Shown here: one piece after another, positions 1 through 5,858 of the stretch
How positions within the stretch are numbered: position 1 is the stretch's first letter
Layout of the letters: each line of letters opens with the position of its first letter
Assembly (NCBI GenBank): GCA_047630355.1
Contig: JBLHXN010000150.1
Coordinates: forward strand, 1-7,694
Length of the DNA stretch: 7,694 bases
Reading direction: 5' to 3'
Source: JANQUM01 sp047630355
GTDB taxonomy: Bacteria > Bacteroidota > Bacteroidia > Cytophagales > Spirosomataceae
Made by a program: the position numbers and the translations under genes
Notes under the pieces: model-generated
What the model saw: only the letters and a program-made list of their open reading frames with translations
Databases searched by the model: none
What the model was told of the DNA's origin: nothing

Positions 1-99
1 TATTTTTTTAACAACATCGGCTGGCTTTTGAGCAACAACGTTAACCGATAATAAGGCTACGGTGCAGAAAAGAATTGCGGAAAGAAAAACTCGTTTCAT
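1..99 (-). CDS. N-terminus of an exported protein (partial, runs off the left edge)
   Basis: Only the first 33 codons are in the window, reading leftward from an ATG whose complement is at 97-99. The peptide starts MKRVFLSAILFC and continues through a hydrophobic stretch to NVVAQKPADVVKKI. This is a classic Sec signal peptide: basic n-region K2-R3, hydrophobic core about residues 4-20, and a likely signal peptidase I site after VVA, before Gln-Lys. There is no lipobox Cys at the cleavage point, so a soluble periplasmic or secreted protein is more likely than a lipoprotein. The mature domain is outside the window, so no function can be given. The gene is divergent from the 185-553 gene, with 85 bp between the starts. 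Confidence 0.75.
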   Translation of the reverse strand, partial: MKRVFLSAILFCTVALLSVNVVAQKPADVVKKI

Positions 100-112
100 A
101 GAATTAAGGTTT

Positions 113-143
113 TGAAGTTATTCAACGTCATAAAACTATCAAA
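113..143 (-). promoter_or_regulatory. Candidate Bacteroidota-type promoter for the leftward exported gene
   Basis: On the minus strand a TTTG (140-143) is followed after 19 nt by TAACTTCA (113-120). The Bacteroidota consensus is TTTG, about 19-21 nt, then TAnnTTTG. The spacing and the -33 box fit. The -7 box has two mismatches at its 3' end. The implied start would leave a very short leader before the ATG at 99. It is a plausible match but not strong. Confidence 0.3.
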
Positions 144-184
144 AGACGAATAGTTAATCATCAATTTTATAAATTCTTTTTGAA

Positions 185-553
185 ATGAACCCCAAAATAT
201 CAATCAGACCAACGGTTACTACTGAACCCACCGATAATATCAGCGAAGCTTTTCAGAACGCCACGCTTCGTCCAATCCTGAAATTACAGCACGATATTTT
301 TCTGGAAATTTTCAGGAATTACCTCGTAAAACGAAAGAAAGCATTTGACCAAATGGCGGTGGAAGACCGAGCAATTTATATCGAGCAAACGCTCAAAACC
401 GATCAAAAATTTAAGCAATTCCTCATCGGAACGGTGATTGGATTATTCACGGTTGAAGAACTGAAAATATATTTTGAAAACGAAAACGAGCTAAACCGCC
501 GAACAATTACCATGCTCATTGAGCGATTGAAAAGCGTTTTGGCGGCTGAATAA
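185..553 (+). CDS. Conserved small cytosolic protein of Bacteroidota, function unknown
   Basis: The protein is 122 aa with no signal peptide or membrane segment. After a disordered, Thr/Pro-rich N-terminus (about residues 1-20), the rest looks alpha-helical. Its most recognisable stretch is FQNATLRPILKLQHDIFL (about 23-40). It continues with a Lys/Arg-rich helix (FRNYLVKRKKAF), an IGTVIGLFTVEEL segment and a C-terminal helix ending RLKSVLAAE. From memory this pattern (FQN.TLRPI.K.Q.D, then IG.FT.EE) belongs to a family widespread in flavobacteria and relatives. Database entries often call it 'glyoxalase', but I see no vicinal-oxygen-chelate fold or metal-ligand pattern here. I therefore leave the function open. 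The start is the only ATG that covers the conserved block, and the region before it is AT-rich and promoter-like. It is probably transcribed alone, as both neighbours are on the other strand. Confidence 0.8.
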   Translation: MNPKISIRPTVTTEPTDNISEAFQNATLRPILKLQHDIFLEIFRNYLVKRKKAFDQMAVEDRAIYIEQTLKTDQKFKQFLIGTVIGLFTVEELKIYFENENELNRRTITMLIERLKSVLAAE

Positions 554-559
554 GCCGTT
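541..559 (+). terminator. Weak hairpin overlapping the stop codon of the 122-aa gene
   Basis: CGGCT (543-547) and AGCCG (553-557) can pair around the loop GAATA, which contains part of the TAA stop. Two possible G-U pairs extend the base, and only a short T run (558-560) follows. This is a marginal intrinsic terminator. It could equally be chance at a codon-constrained gene end. Confidence 0.25.
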
Positions 560-634
560 TAAACACGACAAAGTCATTCTCGTGGACAGGGTGAAACACA
601 CCGCCGCACTGGGAACGGAATAGCTATTTAATCA

Positions 635-693
635 GCGAGTGCAACTCGCCATACACCCGACCGACGGTGCAACCATCGGATAGCAGAGTATAA
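635..693 (-). repeat. Two-hairpin REP-like element, left copy (inverted relative to the right copy)
   Basis: Two compact hairpins stand in tandem. GCGAGT/ACTCGC (635-649) has a perfect 6-bp stem and a 3-nt GCA loop. An 8-bp imperfect palindrome follows (661-668 with 672-679), also with a GCA loop. Its single mismatch (C665/A675) becomes a G-U pair if the minus strand is the RNA. Both hairpins carry the 7-mer GTGCAAC. Read on the minus strand, the order is TTATACT (687-693), TATCC, ATGGT, hairpin, CGGGTGTAT, second hairpin. The same motif order appears on the plus strand at 1598-1680. The element begins 14 bp past the stop of the orphan ORF at 707. No transposase is present. A REP/RAYT-type repeat or the end of a non-autonomous element is an inference. 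Confidence 0.6.
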
Positions 694-706
694 CACAGCG
701 GTCATT

Positions 707-1591
707 TCATATTTTTATTTTTCGAAGAAAAGTCTTCCAAGGTTCACCATTAATCAGCTCAGGAAAAAATTTCACTTCATCATTATTAACACCATAAGTA
801 CCATAAAAACCAATAATTCCAATTTTATCATTTACAATAAACCTCTCGTCCATATTTGAAATAAACGGAGTATAATAGTACTTGCTTAGGTTCAAAGAGT
901 ACGACTGAAAGTTTTCAGATGTTACATCGAAAATAGAGAAATACTTGCTTGTTTCTTTTTGAAAAATAAACCCCATCGTTTTTTCTGCATAATCCTCAAG
1001 GGGTATCTCCTTAAAGAAATTCTTATTGCTAATGACTCTGTGATCGCAAAAATTAAAAAGTAATGGCTGCGACGACGTAATCTGACTGGTGTCATTTTTA
1101 CATATCGTCTTGTATACGATTCTTGTCACGCTTAATGGTTTGAAAAAACCTTCTTTATACTCTCGAGCGAACAGCACACGTGACAACAAGTGTTGAGCTT
1201 CATTAGCCCCCACATTACGTATTTCTTGTAAGAACACATCTAATTGCTGAATAGTATCACCTTCTGAAACAAGAAAGTCACTAATGTTTATAATATTTTT
1301 CGGTTGGTGAAAAAGAAGCGTTATGAAGTAGGTTCGCTTTTTCCCAGCTTTAATAGTTATACCATTACAGATTGTTAGCTTTTTTCTAAGGGGTTTTAGC
1401 TTAAGGAAATAGTCGATGGTCTCAAGTTGACCTAAATTATTTTCATTACTTACGATAATAACCCTCTTTTGAGCGTTCATATTTGTTGAGTATAAAACAA
1501 AGCCAATAGTTAATACCGATGCTCTAATTACATGCTGCCCCAGTGTCAGCACATTTTTCACCTCTACTTTGATTATTTCCAAGTTTTTCAT
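707..1591 (-). CDS. Orphan exported protein, no recognised family
   Basis: The protein is 294 aa from the ATG at 1589-1591; a TTG two codons upstream is a less likely start. The hydrophobic run ASVLTIGFVLY followed by STNMNA and then QKR looks like a signal peptide with cleavage after Ala40. It is preceded by an unusually long n-region of about 20 residues containing several acidic and basic residues. The true start may therefore lie further in, although no Met lies between residue 1 and the hydrophobic core. The mature part is rich in Phe, Tyr, Ile, Asn and Lys and ends in EPWKTFLRKIKI. It has a few Cys residues but no obvious metal, nucleotide or catalytic motif. I do not recognise a family. 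Base composition is visibly more AT-rich than the neighbouring genes, and codon use is less tidy. It sits between mirrored hairpin elements (635-693 and 1598-1680), which suggests acquisition as a unit. It is probably a real gene because the frame is long and has a signal-like start. Confidence 0.65.
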   Translation of the reverse strand: MKNLEIIKVEVKNVLTLGQHVIRASVLTIGFVLYSTNMNAQKRVIIVSNENNLGQLETIDYFLKLKPLRKKLTICNGITIKAGKKRTYFITLLFHQPKNIINISDFLVSEGDTIQQLDVFLQEIRNVGANEAQHLLSRVLFAREYKEGFFKPLSVTRIVYKTICKNDTSQITSSQPLLFNFCDHRVISNKNFFKEIPLEDYAEKTMGFIFQKETSKYFSIFDVTSENFQSYSLNLSKYYYTPFISNMDERFIVNDKIGIIGFYGTYGVNNDEVKFFPELINGEPWKTFLRKIKI

Positions 1592-1597
1592 TGTCAA

Positions 1598-1680
1598 TTA
1601 TACTTTTTATCCTTGCTTTTTGCCATGGTGCAGGTTGGTAACAACCTGCACGGGTGTATCACGCATTCCCATACTTGCGT
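1598..1680 (+). repeat. Two-hairpin REP-like element, right copy
   Basis: A perfect 10-bp inverted repeat, GTGCAGGTTG (1628-1637) and CAACCTGCAC (1642-1651), closes on a GTAA loop. As plus-strand RNA this would be a GNRA-class tetraloop. CGGGTGTAT follows at 1651-1659, then a second, weaker hairpin: ACGCA (1661-1665) with TGCGT (1676-1680) around a 10-nt loop. On the ORF side lie TTATACT (1598-1604), TATCC and ATGGT. The series TTATACT, TATCC, ATGGT, hairpin, CGGGTGTAT, hairpin matches the left copy at 635-693 read on the opposite strand. The element starts 7 bp upstream of the orphan ORF's ATG, so it occupies that gene's expected promoter region. Confidence 0.6.
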
Positions 1681-1770
1681 TTTAGAATAAACCTTGTTCG
1701 ATTCTTTCCTTGTTCTTTCATCTTTTGCCCAGTACTCAGGCAAACTCTATAAAATTAGTAGATTTTAAAC

Positions 1771-1778
1771 TATTTTCG
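1771..1778 (+). promoter_or_regulatory. Possible -7 box for the thioredoxin lipoprotein gene
   Basis: TATTTTCG differs from the Bacteroidota -7 consensus TAnnTTTG at one position and lies about 46 bp before the ATG at 1825. I see no TTTG at the expected -33 distance. The rest of the 1681-1824 gap is AT-rich. It contains the direct repeat CCTTGTTC (1692-1699 and 1708-1715), of no known meaning. Confidence 0.25.
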
Positions 1779-1824
1779 CCCGAAATTGTGTTTCTCCTGA
1801 ATAAATAAACCATCAAAGATAATT

Positions 1825-3048
1825 ATGTTCCGCTTCACCGCTATCCTTTCTATTTGTATTCTGTCGCTATTTTCGTGTTCTGAATCTACCGAAATAAAAT
1901 CAGGTAGTTGGCGGGCAGAGGTTTCAACCATTGCCGGAGCGTTACCTTTTAACTTGGATATTCAGCAGAAAGGTGACGGTTACGAAGTTCACGCTATAAA
2001 CGGCGAAGAGCGTTTATTGATGGACAAAGCTTACCTCGACGAAGAAGATTCGCTTCATATTCCGATGGAAATTTTCGATGCGGAAATTATTGCGAAAGCA
2101 AGCGGCGACAAATTAAACGGTGTTTTCAAGAAAAAAATGGGCGATTTGACCGTACGGGAAAGTAATTTCACTGCGACATTCGGAGAAAATCATCGCTTCG
2201 TTGAAAAAAGCGAAAAAACAACATTTGATGTTTCAGGAAAATACGACGTTGAATTCAGGTACGACAACGAAAGCTACCCCGCCGTTGGGGTTTTTGAGCA
2301 AACCGGAAACGAAGTAACCGGAACGTTTTTGACCACGACCGGAGACTACCGCTATTTACAAGGGAACGTAGTAGATGACTCTCTTAAACTAAGTTGTTTT
2401 GACGGAACGCACGTTTTTCTCTTCAAAGCGAAAATTGAAGAAGATAAACTCGTCGGTGGAGTTTTTTGTGCAAGTTTAACTTACACGGAAGAATGGTCAG
2501 CTGTGAAAAATGAAAACGCCGTTCTACCCGAAGCAAATTCTTTAACGCATTTGAAAGAAGGCTACGATAGCATCAAATTTAGCTTCAAAAACGAGAAAGG
2601 TGAGACAGTTTCTCTTACCGACGAACGTTATCAAAATAAAGTGGTGGCAGTACAAATATTAGGTTCGTGGTGCCCGAATTGCATGGATGAAACGAAGTTT
2701 TTAGTGCCTTTCTACGAAAAGAATAAAGGTAAAGGTTTTGAGGTAATCGGTTTGGCGTTTGAAAAGAAAACCGACCCTGATTTTGCTTACCCAAAAATTG
2801 AGCGGATGAAAGAGCGTTTCAACGTCCCGTACGAAGTATTGATTGCGGGAATAAATGATAAAACAGAAGCGGCAAAGTCACTACCGATGTTAGACCATAT
2901 TCTTTCTTTCCCAACGTTAATTACCATTGACAAGAAGGGAAAAGTAAGAGAAATCCACACGGGTTTCAGTGGTCCCGGAACGGGTGCGTATTATGATAAG
3001 TTTGTAACGGACTACAACCGCTTGATTGAGAAGTTATTGAACGAGTAA
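1825..3048 (+). CDS. TlpA-like thioredoxin-fold lipoprotein (thiol:disulfide oxidoreductase)
   Basis: The protein is 407 aa. Residues 1-18 form a lipoprotein signal ending in the lipobox LFSC, so Cys18 should be lipidated and the protein anchored in the envelope. Two beta-rich repeats follow, about 27-117 (from GSW) and 138-229 (from GKY). They align with each other: both have G-aromatic at the start, a [IV][FY]xQxG-type strand, a D-D/E-S-L-turn, an FD motif and a final KLxGxF. They look like a tandem duplication. The C-terminal thioredoxin domain (about 245-407) carries the redox motif WCPNC, with Cys283 and Cys286, and the cis-proline loop SFPT at Pro363. Both are conserved features of TlpA/ResA proteins. 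Family members reduce or isomerise periplasmic disulfides, for example in cytochrome maturation. No cytochrome or Dsb partner is visible here, so the substrate is unknown. It converges on the TPR gene, with 14 bp between stops and no clear terminator hairpin. Confidence 0.88.
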   Translation: MFRFTAILSICILSLFSCSESTEIKSGSWRAEVSTIAGALPFNLDIQQKGDGYEVHAINGEERLLMDKAYLDEEDSLHIPMEIFDAEIIAKASGDKLNGVFKKKMGDLTVRESNFTATFGENHRFVEKSEKTTFDVSGKYDVEFRYDNESYPAVGVFEQTGNEVTGTFLTTTGDYRYLQGNVVDDSLKLSCFDGTHVFLFKAKIEEDKLVGGVFCASLTYTEEWSAVKNENAVLPEANSLTHLKEGYDSIKFSFKNEKGETVSLTDERYQNKVVAVQILGSWCPNCMDETKFLVPFYEKNKGKGFEVIGLAFEKKTDPDFAYPKIERMKERFNVPYEVLIAGINDKTEAAKSLPMLDHILSFPTLITIDKKGKVREIHTGFSGPGTGAYYDKFVTDYNRLIEKLLNE

Positions 3049-3062
3049 ATTGGAGCGTGGTT

Positions 3063-3869
3063 TTACTTAAAAATCCCTTTCGGATCAGGTTTATGAGAAA
3101 GCAGGCTTGTCAGAATGTGTATATCTGATTCTTTCGGAGCTATTTCGTGTCCTTTATGAAAGCTTAGCCAAGCTTCATCTACTTTTCCGTTGATGAGCTC
3201 TGCCAATGCTTTTTGCATGTAAGCATTAGTATACTTAGGATTTTCTTCGATTGCCTTTTCAGTGAGTTCAAATGCTCGGCTCAGGTGTTTGGGATGCTCA
3301 GTTTCCGTAAATAATTTGATGTAAACGGTCGCTAAATCTACCATCAGGGTAACGTTCTTTTCTTTGGCAGCTTTCACCCCGTGCTCCATAAATAACGTTG
3401 ATTCTTCGAAACGCTCTTCCTGGAATGTCATCACGCCCAAACCCCAATAAGCGTCCACGTTATTTTCGTCTAATAAATACGCCCAATCAAAGCGTTTTCT
3501 CGCTTCTTTGCGGTCTCCTTCAGAAAGGTAATTCCACCCCATTTTGCTAAAGAAAGTGCTCGCTTCAGCATCTGTGTCGAAACTTTGGTGGCACTCAGTC
3601 AAAAGTTTAGCGTAGGTATCTCGCTGACTTTCAATCTTTAATAAATATTCAATTGGCGGTGGCGAAGAATAGTTAATTGTAGAGAAATCAGTACGTAATG
3701 CGTAGACAGCACCTTCGTTTTGTTGCTTTCTTAAAGAGAAGACTTTGCCCGTAAAAATAGCTCGCGTAAGCGATATACGTTCTACATTCACAGATTGATA
3801 GGCAATGTCTTGTGAATAAGACAACGTTGAGGAAACCAGCAATAAGGAAACGATACGATATTTCATCAT
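3063..3869 (-). CDS. Exported TPR-repeat protein
   Basis: I take the start as the ATG at 3867-3869 (MMKYRIV). The next codon is also ATG and equally possible, giving 268 or 267 aa. The open frame continues upstream into the helicase gene. That extension reads as Lys/Arg-rich nonsense out of frame with the helicase tail and lacks a signal sequence, so I reject it. Residues 1-19 form a signal peptide (KYR, then SLLLVSSTLSYS) with cleavage near Ser19-Gln20. The middle (about 21-105) has no recognised domain. From about 111 to 247 there are roughly four TPR-like helix pairs, for example EGDRKEARKRFDWAYLLDEN, DAYWGLGVMTFQEERFEE and NAYMQKALAELINGKVDEAW. TPR arrays bind partner proteins or peptides, so a periplasmic scaffold role is likely but the partner is unknown. 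It lies 70 bp downstream of the helicase gene on the same strand and could be co-transcribed. That gap also has a weak TTTG/TAnnTT-like pair that could be its own promoter. Confidence 0.82.
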   Translation of the reverse strand: MMKYRIVSLLLVSSTLSYSQDIAYQSVNVERISLTRAIFTGKVFSLRKQQNEGAVYALRTDFSTINYSSPPPIEYLLKIESQRDTYAKLLTECHQSFDTDAEASTFFSKMGWNYLSEGDRKEARKRFDWAYLLDENNVDAYWGLGVMTFQEERFEESTLFMEHGVKAAKEKNVTLMVDLATVYIKLFTETEHPKHLSRAFELTEKAIEENPKYTNAYMQKALAELINGKVDEAWLSFHKGHEIAPKESDIHILTSLLSHKPDPKGIFK

Positions 3870-3939
3870 AAGCAAAATCCTGACAAGAGTTTGATTCGAG
3901 GTAAGGTAGTAACGTTTTTTGAAACACAAAATTATGCCC

Positions 3940-5277
3940 CTACCTTTTCTTACTCGGATTTTTACCTTTCGAGTTAGAACCCTTCCCTTTTTTAGACTTA
4001 GAAGCCCACGAATTTTTAAATTTCTTATCGTGAAATGCTCCCTGAAATGTTGGGTCAGCTTTCTTGCGTTGCTCGTCCACAACCCGTAACATTGTCTGCT
4101 GTTCTTCAAACGGAGTTTCAGTAACTTCTACAACACCTGGAAGGTCTTTCTGCGGGATTTTTGTGCGAATAATATCCTCAATTTTTGTGATGTGATACGC
4201 TTCTTCTATCGTCATGAACGTAATTGCCACACCCGAAAGATTGGCTCGTCCCGTCCGGCCGATGCGGTGAACGTAATCTTCGTAAATAACGGGAACATCA
4301 AAGTTAAAAACGTGGCTTACTTCGTTAATATCAATTCCCCTCGCTGATACGTCTGTAGAAACAAGCACCCGAACTTCGCCCGCTTTAAAGGCTTCCATAG
4401 AATTCATGCGGGTATTTTGCCCTTTATTGGCGTGGATTACCCGCAGGTTTTTCTTGTCCATTATTTTACGCCCCAAAAACTTGTGGACGTTATCCGCCAC
4501 GGTTTTTGTTCGGGTAAATACAATTGCCCGTACCACCTCTTTATTTTCTAATAAATGAGCTAATAGGTTCAATTTCGTGCGAAAGTTGGGAACTTCGTAA
4601 AGCCACTGCTCCACCGTTGCGGCGGCAGTTGCCTGCGGAGTTACTTCCACCCGAACCGGAGCTTCTAAAAACTCCTGAGAAAGCCGTTCCACACGATCAG
4701 AAAAAGTAGCGGAGAAAAGCAGATTCTTCCGTTTTCGGGGAATGACCTCTAAAATTCGACGAATTTGCGGCATGAAACCCATATCCATCATTTTATCGGC
4801 TTCATCTAAGATCAGGTATCTGATACCTCTCGCAAAGATTTCACCTTTGCTATACAAATCCAAAAAACGTCCGGGAGTTGCCACTATAATGTCTATTCCT
4901 TTGCGTAATGTTTCCGTTTGGGCTTTTGGACCAACGCCCCCGTACAATGCTACGTGCCGCAAATCGGTATATTTTCCCAATTGAGTAATTTCATCATTTA
5001 TCTGACTAACGAGTTCGCGGGTTGGAGCCAAAATCAGGCAACGGGCGTGTTCTCCCTGAGCATATTTTGCAATCATCAGTAACGGCAACACGAATGCTGC
5101 CGTTTTACCAGTACCGGTTTGAGCAATTCCCAAAACATCGTGTCCTTGTAAGATTAAAGGAATGGCTTTTTGCTGAATGGGAGAAGGTTCGGTGTAACCC
5201 AAATCATCAACGGCGTTTAGTAACTGCCGGTTAAGGGCGAAATCTTCAAATGTAGCTATTGTTTCCGATTGGCTCAT
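3940..5277 (-). CDS. rhlE: DEAD-box ATP-dependent RNA helicase, RhlE-type
   Basis: The protein is 445 aa, and all signature motifs are present in order. The Q-motif region includes F10 and GYTEPSPIQ (27-35). Motif I is AQTGTGKT (52-59), Ia PTREL (85-89), Ib TPGR (134-137), II DEAD (158-161) and III SAT (189-191). Motif IV is IVFTRTK, V is STDVSARGID and VI is HRIGRTGRA. These give the two RecA-like domains that unwind short RNA duplexes using ATP. In bacteria such enzymes act in ribosome assembly, RNA decay and cold adaptation. The last 40 or so residues form a Lys/Ser/Gly-rich tail, a typical nonspecific RNA-binding extension. Length and motif spelling fit RhlE better than CsdA/DeaD or DbpA, since there is no long RNA-recognition C-terminal domain. 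Bacteroidota genomes usually carry several such paralogues, so the symbol denotes subfamily only. It is divergent from the barstar-like gene. Confidence 0.93.
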   Translation of the reverse strand: MSQSETIATFEDFALNRQLLNAVDDLGYTEPSPIQQKAIPLILQGHDVLGIAQTGTGKTAAFVLPLLMIAKYAQGEHARCLILAPTRELVSQINDEITQLGKYTDLRHVALYGGVGPKAQTETLRKGIDIIVATPGRFLDLYSKGEIFARGIRYLILDEADKMMDMGFMPQIRRILEVIPRKRKNLLFSATFSDRVERLSQEFLEAPVRVEVTPQATAAATVEQWLYEVPNFRTKLNLLAHLLENKEVVRAIVFTRTKTVADNVHKFLGRKIMDKKNLRVIHANKGQNTRMNSMEAFKAGEVRVLVSTDVSARGIDINEVSHVFNFDVPVIYEDYVHRIGRTGRANLSGVAITFMTIEEAYHITKIEDIIRTKIPQKDLPGVVEVTETPFEEQQTMLRVVDEQRKKADPTFQGAFHDKKFKNSWASKSKKGKGSNSKGKNPSKKR

Positions 5278-5291
5278 GCTGTATTTTTTTG

Positions 5292-5299
5292 CAAATTTA
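5292..5299 (-). promoter_or_regulatory. -7 promoter box (TAAATTTG) of the helicase gene
   Basis: On the minus strand TAAATTTG is a perfect match to the Bacteroidota -7 consensus TAnnTTTG and lies 14 bp before the helicase ATG at 5275-5277. The leader would be under about 10 nt. No TTG is present at the -33 distance. That region instead holds a small palindrome, GCCG-CTGA-CGGC (5312-5323), flanked by TTGTTT and TTTGTTT, shared with the divergent barstar-like gene's upstream region. Either gene could be affected by a protein bound there. Confidence 0.55.
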
Positions 5300-5349
5300 C
5301 ACTTATTGTTTGCCGCTGACGGCTTTGTTTAACTTAATAATCTAATTTT

Positions 5350-5766
5350 ATGGCTCATCTACAACTCATATCAGACACTATTCCGTGGGCAGATTACAAA
5401 ATAATCAAACTCGACGGCGAAAAATGCCAAACGCTGCGTGGCTTTTACGAAGCTATCGCCGAAGCGATGGAATTCCCCGACGACTTCGGTTTTAATATTG
5501 ATTCACTGGACGAAATGCTCTGCAATCTTTCATGGATAGAAGAAGAAAAAATCGCCGTCTACACAGAAAATTCCGAACATTTTCTATCGAAAGAACGAAA
5601 CGAAAGCAAGAAACTCACTTTATTAGATAGGCTATCTGCCACCTGCGAAGACTGGCGTTGGATGGAACCTGACGAAAGCGAAGATGATTTCGAGAAAAAA
5701 CAACTCACCTTTCTTTTCGATGAAAGCGACAATATCCGAGAATTATTAAAAAAGACGGAGGAGTGA
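5350..5766 (+). CDS. Barstar-like ribonuclease-inhibitor family protein
   Basis: The protein is 138 aa, acidic, with no signal peptide. Residues 18-57 carry the barstar-family core: IIKLDGEKCQTLRGFYEAIAEAM, then FPDDFGFNIDSLDEML. This matches the barstar pattern (LDG, helix, P..[FY]G.N.DAL.D). In Bacillus barstar, Asp35 and Asp39 plug the barnase active site. By alignment these are Asp51 (kept) and Glu55 (acidic replacement) here. The remaining 80 residues are longer than classical barstar (about 90 aa in all) and add an acidic segment (MEPDESEDDFEKK). The family role is to bind and block a ribonuclease toxin, but no barnase-like or other toxin gene is adjacent. It may therefore be an orphan immunity protein or a regulator with another partner. 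It is transcribed alone, between a divergent helicase gene and a convergent DUF2911 gene. Confidence 0.75.
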   Translation: MAHLQLISDTIPWADYKIIKLDGEKCQTLRGFYEAIAEAMEFPDDFGFNIDSLDEMLCNLSWIEEEKIAVYTENSEHFLSKERNESKKLTLLDRLSATCEDWRWMEPDESEDDFEKKQLTFLFDESDNIRELLKKTEE

Positions 5767-5792
5767 AAACCGGAAGAACCTTACACTAAAAT

Positions 5793-5835
5793 ATTAAACG
5801 CCGCTCTTTGCATAAAACAAGTAGCGGCGTTTAAT
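5793..5835. terminator. Strong bidirectional intrinsic terminator
   Basis: ATTAAACGCCGCT (5793-5805) and AGCGGCGTTTAAT (5823-5835) form a perfect 13-bp stem. The 17-nt loop can pair a little further (CTT with AAG). The GC-rich core is flanked by A-rich sequence on the left and T-rich on the right, so it can work in both directions. It lies exactly between the convergent ends of the barstar-like gene (stop at 5766) and the DUF2911 gene (stop at 5859), which supports termination for both. Confidence 0.8.
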
Positions 5836-5858
5836 CCCTTATCTCAAGTCTTGAAATC

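Noticed and set aside
635..679. CRISPR array or riboswitch
   Set aside because: There are only two dissimilar palindromes with no repeat-spacer periodicity and no conserved aptamer layout.
1592..1597. TTG start adding two residues to the orphan ORF
   Set aside because: An ATG lies two codons downstream and nothing favours the TTG.
1692..1715. Direct repeat CCTTGTTC, two copies
   Set aside because: Eight bases in T-rich DNA without further copies could easily be chance.
3688..3927. Minus-strand 79-codon frame overlapping the TPR gene start
   Set aside because: It overlaps the signal-peptide region of the TPR gene in another frame and has no family resemblance.
3870..4109. N-terminal extension of the TPR frame into the helicase gene
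   Set aside because: It reads as Arg/Lys-rich sequence because it is an out-of-frame reading of the helicase's Lys/Ser-rich tail. A proper signal peptide starts at 3869.
4524..5234. Plus-strand open frames at 4524-4709, 4742-4984 and 5022-5234
   Set aside because: They lie antisense to the intact DEAD-box helicase and have no domain character.
5278..5766. Barnase/barstar-type toxin-antitoxin pair
   Set aside because: No toxin ORF is adjacent on either strand. The flanking genes are an RNA helicase and a DUF2911 protein.
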